From positions 1 through 9,055 of the forward strand of contig JAEWKY010000254.1 in NCBI GenBank assembly GCA_023457615.1: 9,055 nucleotides of DNA. Direction: 5' to 3'. Within the stretch, counting starts at the first letter, position 1, and every line of letters begins with the position of its first letter. The notes under the pieces are model-generated. The model was not told the origin of the DNA, made no database searches, and saw only the letters and a list, made by a program, of their open reading frames with translations. Below, piece after piece: positions 6,449-9,055 of this stretch. The DNA comes from Actinomycetes bacterium (lineage in GTDB: Bacteria > Actinomycetota > Actinomycetes > Actinomycetales > Microbacteriaceae). A program made the translations under genes and the position numbers.

Positions 6449-7305
6449 TGGACTGGCTCGGCGACGTCTTCAACTTCGACGACTACGGCAGCCTGCTCTG
6501 GCTCGTGCGCAACTCGATCCTCGCCGGCGCCGTGCTCGGCCTCGTCGGCGGCCTGATCGGCGTCTTCGTCATGCAGCGCGACATGGCGTTCGCTGTGCAC
6601 GGCATCAGCGAGCTGTCGTTCGCCGGCGCCGCGGCCGCGCTGCTCGTGGGCGCGGACGTCATCCTCGGCTCGATCACGGGCTCGGTCGTCGCGGCTCTCG
6701 TCATCGGGGCCTTCGGGGCGCGGGCGCGCGACCGCAACTCGATCGTCGGCGTGCTCATGCCCGCCGGGCTCGGGCTCGGCATCCTGTTCCTCGCGCTCTA
6801 CCCGGGCCGCAGCGCTAACAAGCTGAGCCTGCTCACCGGCCAGATCATCGCGATCGACGACCCGGGCGTCGTGCGACTCATCATCGTGTCGGCCCTCGTG
6901 CTCGTCGCCCTGCTCCTCATCTGGCGGCCCCTCTCGTTCGCGAGCCTCGACCCCGAGTCGGCGGCGGCGAAGGGCGTGCCGGAGCGTGCGCTGTCGATCG
7001 GGTTCCTGCTGCTGCTCGGGCTCATCACGGCGGTCTCGGTGCAGATCGTGGGCGCGCTGCTCGTGCTCGCGCTGCTCGTGACCCCCGCCGCGGCCGCGCT
7101 GCGCGTCGCGACCTCGCCGCTCGTCGTCGCCCTGCTCGCGTCGCTCTTCGGTCTCGTCTCGGCGGTGGGCGGCATCCTGCTCGCGATCGCCGGGTCGCTG
7201 CCGATCAGCCCGTTCATCACGACCATCTCGTTCCTCATCTACCTCGCGTGCAGGGTCGTCGGCACGGCGCGCACGAGGAGGAGACGGGTACCGTTGACGG
7301 CATGA
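6448..7305 (+). CDS. znuB: Zinc ABC transporter permease
   Basis: A 285-residue ABC-3 family inner-membrane permease forming the zinc translocation path. Hydrophobic stretches at roughly 20-42, 57-88, 98-118, 140-160, 180-215, 224-249 and 253-272 suggest about eight to nine membrane helices. The HGISELSFAGAA segment from H51 corresponds to a conserved His/Gly block of the family. SFASLDPESAAAKGVP at 163-178 matches the cytoplasmic loop that contacts the ATPase. The C-terminus is basic (RTRRRR at 275-280), as expected for a cytoplasmic end. The start overlaps the znuC stop and the stop overlaps the zur start as ATGA, so the whole operon is compressed. Confidence 0.93.
   Translation: MDWLGDVFNFDDYGSLLWLVRNSILAGAVLGLVGGLIGVFVMQRDMAFAVHGISELSFAGAAAALLVGADVILGSITGSVVAALVIGAFGARARDRNSIVGVLMPAGLGLGILFLALYPGRSANKLSLLTGQIIAIDDPGVVRLIIVSALVLVALLLIWRPLSFASLDPESAAAKGVPERALSIGFLLLLGLITAVSVQIVGALLVLALLVTPAAAALRVATSPLVVALLASLFGLVSAVGGILLAIAGSLPISPFITTISFLIYLACRVVGTARTRRRRVPLTA
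7289..7294 (+). promoter_or_regulatory. Possible internal leaderless -10 element before zur
   Basis: TACCGT lies within the last codons of the permease gene, seven bases before the ATG at 7302. A purine run GAGGAGGAGA at 7275-7284 is 17 bases from that ATG, too far for a normal ribosome binding site. A private promoter could keep the repressor made when the znuA promoter is shut. No -35 is apparent, and coupling through the ATGA overlap is the alternative. Confidence 0.42.
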
Positions 7306-7700
7306 AGCGGAACACCTGGCAGCGGGAGGCGGTGCGCGACGCGCTCGACGCCTCGGCCGGGTTCGTGAGCGCCCAGGCGCTGCACGCCTCGCTCAAGGAC
7401 GGCGGGTCGAGCGTCGGGCTCGCGACGGTCTACCGCGCGCTCGCCGATCTCGCGACCGAGGGCGATGCCGACTCGCTGCAGCAGGACGGCGAGAGCCTCT
7501 ACCGCGCCTGCACCCCCGGCAAGCACCACCACCACCTCATCTGCCGCAACTGCGGCACGACGGTCGAGATCGAGGCCGACGAGGTCGAGCAGTGGGCGCA
7601 GGCCGTGGCGGCCCGGCACGGCTTCACCCGCCCGCAGCACGTCGTCGACGTCTTCGGCCTCTGCCCGAACTGCTCGACGGCCGGCTCCTCGCGCGCCTAG
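7302..7700 (+). CDS. zur: Zinc uptake regulator, Fur family
   Basis: A 132-residue Fur-family repressor. Residues 1-55 form the winged-helix DNA-binding domain (TVYRALADL as recognition region). The structural zinc site is C81-x2-C84 and C121-x2-C124. By comparison with M. tuberculosis Zur (FurB), the regulatory sites would use C70, H76, H78 and an Asp near 55-57, plus H75, H77, E96 and H113, all present. The HHHH at 75-78 and Cys at 70 indicate zinc rather than iron sensing. Gene order znuA-znuC-znuB-zur also supports Zur. A GTG at 7248 would add 18 residues inside the permease gene and is unlikely because the family starts just before the first helix. The protein should repress the operon through the dyad at 4629-4655. 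Its stop overlaps that of the convergent rlmC. Confidence 0.93.
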   Translation: MKRNTWQREAVRDALDASAGFVSAQALHASLKDGGSSVGLATVYRALADLATEGDADSLQQDGESLYRACTPGKHHHHLICRNCGTTVEIEADEVEQWAQAVAARHGFTRPQHVVDVFGLCPNCSTAGSSRA

Positions 7701-8821
7701 CCCCGTCGGCGCAGCAGAGTCATGACCTCGGCGTGCCGGGTCTGCGGGAACATGTCGAACAGCCGCGCCTCGACGAGGTCGTATGAGGGCATCGCGGCGA
7801 GATCCTTCGCGAGGGTGACGGGGTTGCAGCTCGAGTAGACGATCGTCGCCGGCCCGGTCCTCTCGAGCGACGCGGCGAACTCCGTCCCGAGCCCGCGTCG
7901 CGGCGGGTTCACGACGACGGCATCCGGTGCCGGGCGTCCCGCGGCGAACGTGCCCGCGTCGCCCACCTCGAACGCGACGCCCGGGATGCCCGCGTCGCGG
8001 GCGGTGAGCCGCGCGCTCTCGATCGCCGCGGCGGAGGTCTCGATGCCGACCACGTCGCGGCCGGGCGCGGCGAGGTGGAGCGCGAAGCCGCCGACGCCGC
8101 AGTAGAGGTCCCACACCGTGCGCGGCCCGATCCGACCGAGCCACTCCGCGGCCTGGGCGTAGAGCCCGGCGGCGATCGCCGTGTTCGTCTGGAAGAAGCC
8201 CCCCGGCCGCAGGTGCAGCACGACGTCGCCCGTGCGCATCGCCAGCGTCTCGGCCTCCGTCAGCAGCAGCTCGGTCTCACCCTCGAGCACCGCCTTGTGC
8301 TCGGGCTGGAGGTTGACGGTCAGCACGGCGATCGCCGGCAGCTCGGCGCGCAGCGTCTCGGCGTGCTTGCGGATGCGCGCGAGCGCCTCGGTCGAGCGCA
8401 GCACGAAGCGCACCATGAGCTCGCCGTCGGCCGACTCGGTGAGCAGCACGTTCTTCAGCTCGCCGCGCCGGTTCGGGATGTCGTAGGGCTCCAGCCGCGC
8501 GCGGGTGACGAACGCCGCGATCGCCGGCATCGCCGCGCGCAGGCCGGGCGCGAGGATGCCGCACTCGCGCAGGTCGGTGCCGCGCCGTCCGGCGTCGAGG
8601 ATGCCGAGCGTGGGCGACTCGACGGTGCCGCCGACGACCATCTTCGCCTTGTTCCGGAAGCCGCTCTCCGGGCTCGCGGCGGCATCCCGCCACACCGCGT
8701 CCGGCCACGCCGCGAGCAGCCGCCGCGCCTCGGCGACCTTGCCGGCGAGCTGCTCGGGGTACGGCACCCCCATGAGCTCGCACGACCGGCAGACTCCCCG
8801 GTCGTAGTAGGCGCACTCCAT
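7697..8821 (-). CDS. rlmC: 23S rRNA (uracil-747-C5)-methyltransferase RlmC
   Basis: A 374-residue SAM-dependent tRNA/rRNA m5U methyltransferase, nearly the length of E. coli RlmC (375). The Fe-S cluster cysteines are C3, C11, C14 and C87, at the same positions as in the E. coli enzyme. FRNKAKMVVGG begins at 55. The Rossmann fold begins with FFQTN (Q211), then DLYCGVGGF at 238-246, E261 and NPPRRG at 305-310. C332 in SSCNP is the nucleophile and E365 in HAEVMTLL the likely base. There is no N-terminal TRAM domain, so it is the RlmC type rather than the longer RlmCD of other Gram-positives. The ATG at 8821 is preferred to the TTG at 8830 because it places C3 correctly and fits the -10 spacing. 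It is convergent with zur and divergent from the lipoprotein gene. Confidence 0.93.
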   Translation of the reverse strand: MECAYYDRGVCRSCELMGVPYPEQLAGKVAEARRLLAAWPDAVWRDAAASPESGFRNKAKMVVGGTVESPTLGILDAGRRGTDLRECGILAPGLRAAMPAIAAFVTRARLEPYDIPNRRGELKNVLLTESADGELMVRFVLRSTEALARIRKHAETLRAELPAIAVLTVNLQPEHKAVLEGETELLLTEAETLAMRTGDVVLHLRPGGFFQTNTAIAAGLYAQAAEWLGRIGPRTVWDLYCGVGGFALHLAAPGRDVVGIETSAAAIESARLTARDAGIPGVAFEVGDAGTFAAGRPAPDAVVVNPPRRGLGTEFAASLERTGPATIVYSSCNPVTLAKDLAAMPSYDLVEARLFDMFPQTRHAEVMTLLRRRG

Positions 8822-8828
8822 GTTTCCC

Positions 8829-8834
8829 AAGCTA
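8829..8834 (-). promoter_or_regulatory. Leaderless -10 element of rlmC
   Basis: On the minus strand TAGCTT is followed by seven bases (GGGAAAC) and then the ATG whose first base is at 8821. A TTGACA lies only three bases upstream of it, too close to act as its -35. The spacing supports the ATG start over the upstream TTG. Confidence 0.58.
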
Positions 8835-8838
8835 AGGT
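8833..8838 (+). promoter_or_regulatory. Candidate -10 element of the lipoprotein gene
   Basis: TAAGGT on the plus strand would start transcription around 8845, giving a leader of about 30 bases that includes the GGAG at 8867-8870. It overlaps the minus-strand rlmC -10 by two bases. No good -35 is seen, and this is the weakest promoter call in the window. Confidence 0.25.
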
Positions 8839-8866
8839 GTCAACCCGTCTCGCGCCCGTCGACGTC

Positions 8867-8872
8867 GGAGAG
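8867..8872 (+). promoter_or_regulatory. Ribosome binding site of the lipoprotein gene
   Basis: GGAGAG precedes the ATG at 8875; counted from GGAG the spacing is four bases, slightly short. There is no TANNNT at -13, so this start looks SD-led rather than leaderless. Confidence 0.45.
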
Positions 8873-8874
8873 TC

Positions 8875-9055
8875 ATGACCAGGAACCGCACAGCCCTCGC
8901 GCTGCTCGCGCTGCCGCTCCTCGCGGCGCTCGCGGGCTGCGGCGTCGGCGCGCCGCTTCCCGGTGCCGACGGACCGCCGACCACGCCGGATCCCGTGCCG
9001 ACGACGCCCACCCCCGCGCCGACCGAGACCCCGGCCCCGACGGCCACCCCGACGC
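8875..9055 (+). CDS. Putative lipoprotein with Pro/Thr-rich linker, cut by the window end
   Basis: Sixty codons are visible and the frame is open at the right edge. Residues 1-21 form a lipoprotein signal peptide (TRNR basic start, Ala/Leu core) ending in lipobox LAGC with C22 as the lipidated residue. From about residue 32 the sequence is low complexity, made of repeated Pro, Thr and Ala with a few acids, which looks like a cell-wall-spanning or surface linker ahead of a domain outside the window. The product cannot be identified from this part. The start is supported by the signal peptide and a GGAGAG upstream. It is divergent from rlmC across 53 bases. Confidence 0.72.
   Translation, partial: MTRNRTALALLALPLLAALAGCGVGAPLPGADGPPTTPDPVPTTPTPAPTETPAPTATPT

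Noticed and set aside
7248..7301. N-terminal extension of Zur from a GTG at 7248
   Set aside because: It would overlap the permease by 58 bases and add an acidic, non-conserved 18-residue segment before the normal Fur-family start.
8822..8830. TTG start for rlmC adding three residues
   Set aside because: The ATG at 8821 puts the Fe-S cysteines at 3, 11, 14 and 87 as in E. coli RlmC and fits the -10 spacing.
8872..8879. Perfect palindrome GTCATGAC over the lipoprotein start codon
   Set aside because: Eight bases only, with no second copy seen. It is best explained by chance around an ATG.
1..9055. Mobile elements, CRISPR arrays, toxin-antitoxin or defence genes, RNA genes
   Set aside because: I looked for transposase-like frames, direct repeats, spaced palindromes and tRNA-like folds and saw none. 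All substantial coding capacity is accounted for by core metabolic, transport and rRNA-modification genes.

Overview
The window comes from a very GC-rich bacterium with long antisense shadow ORFs, C/G-ending codons and tightly packed genes. Gene content points to Actinomycetota: an actinobacterial Pat/HisC2-type aminotransferase, a BkdABC-like dehydrogenase, a znuA-znuC-znuB-zur cluster, and leaderless TANNNT-N7-ATG starts. Microbacteriaceae is my best guess for the family, but that is inference.

Layout, left to right. A promoter at 41-46 drives a PLP aminotransferase (54-1139). Five bases later a 2-oxo acid dehydrogenase operon starts: E1 alpha (1145-2263), E1 beta (2260-3240, ATGA overlap) and a single-lipoyl E2 (3251-4582). 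No E3 (dihydrolipoamide dehydrogenase) gene is present. After a 94-base gap with a strong dyad operator comes a zinc-uptake operon: substrate-binding lipoprotein (4677-5633), ATPase (5639-6448), permease (6448-7305) and Zur repressor (7302-7700). Convergent to zur, and sharing a CTAG stop with it, is the 23S rRNA U747 methyltransferase RlmC on the minus strand (8821-7697). Divergent from rlmC, a lipoprotein with a Pro/Thr-rich linker starts at 8875 and runs off the right end.

How the genes work together. The aminotransferase can generate 2-oxo acids from amino acids, and the E1/E2 complex can decarboxylate 2-oxo acids to acyl-CoA. Their adjacency suggests linked amino-acid/keto-acid metabolism, although each has its own likely promoter. 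The second block is a closed zinc homeostasis circuit: Zur should bind the dyad at 4629-4655, which covers a TTGACA -35 element, and shut off import when zinc is sufficient.

The most striking signal is architectural. Six starts (54, 1145, 4677, 5639, 7302 and 8821 minus) carry TANNNT exactly 7 bases before ATG, as expected for leaderless mRNAs. The other four (2260, 3251, 6448, 8875) lack it and have a Shine-Dalgarno-like purine run instead. I see no mobile element, CRISPR array, tRNA or rRNA, and no clearly new biological system. The interesting points are regulatory layout, metal-ligand details and small gene-junction features.
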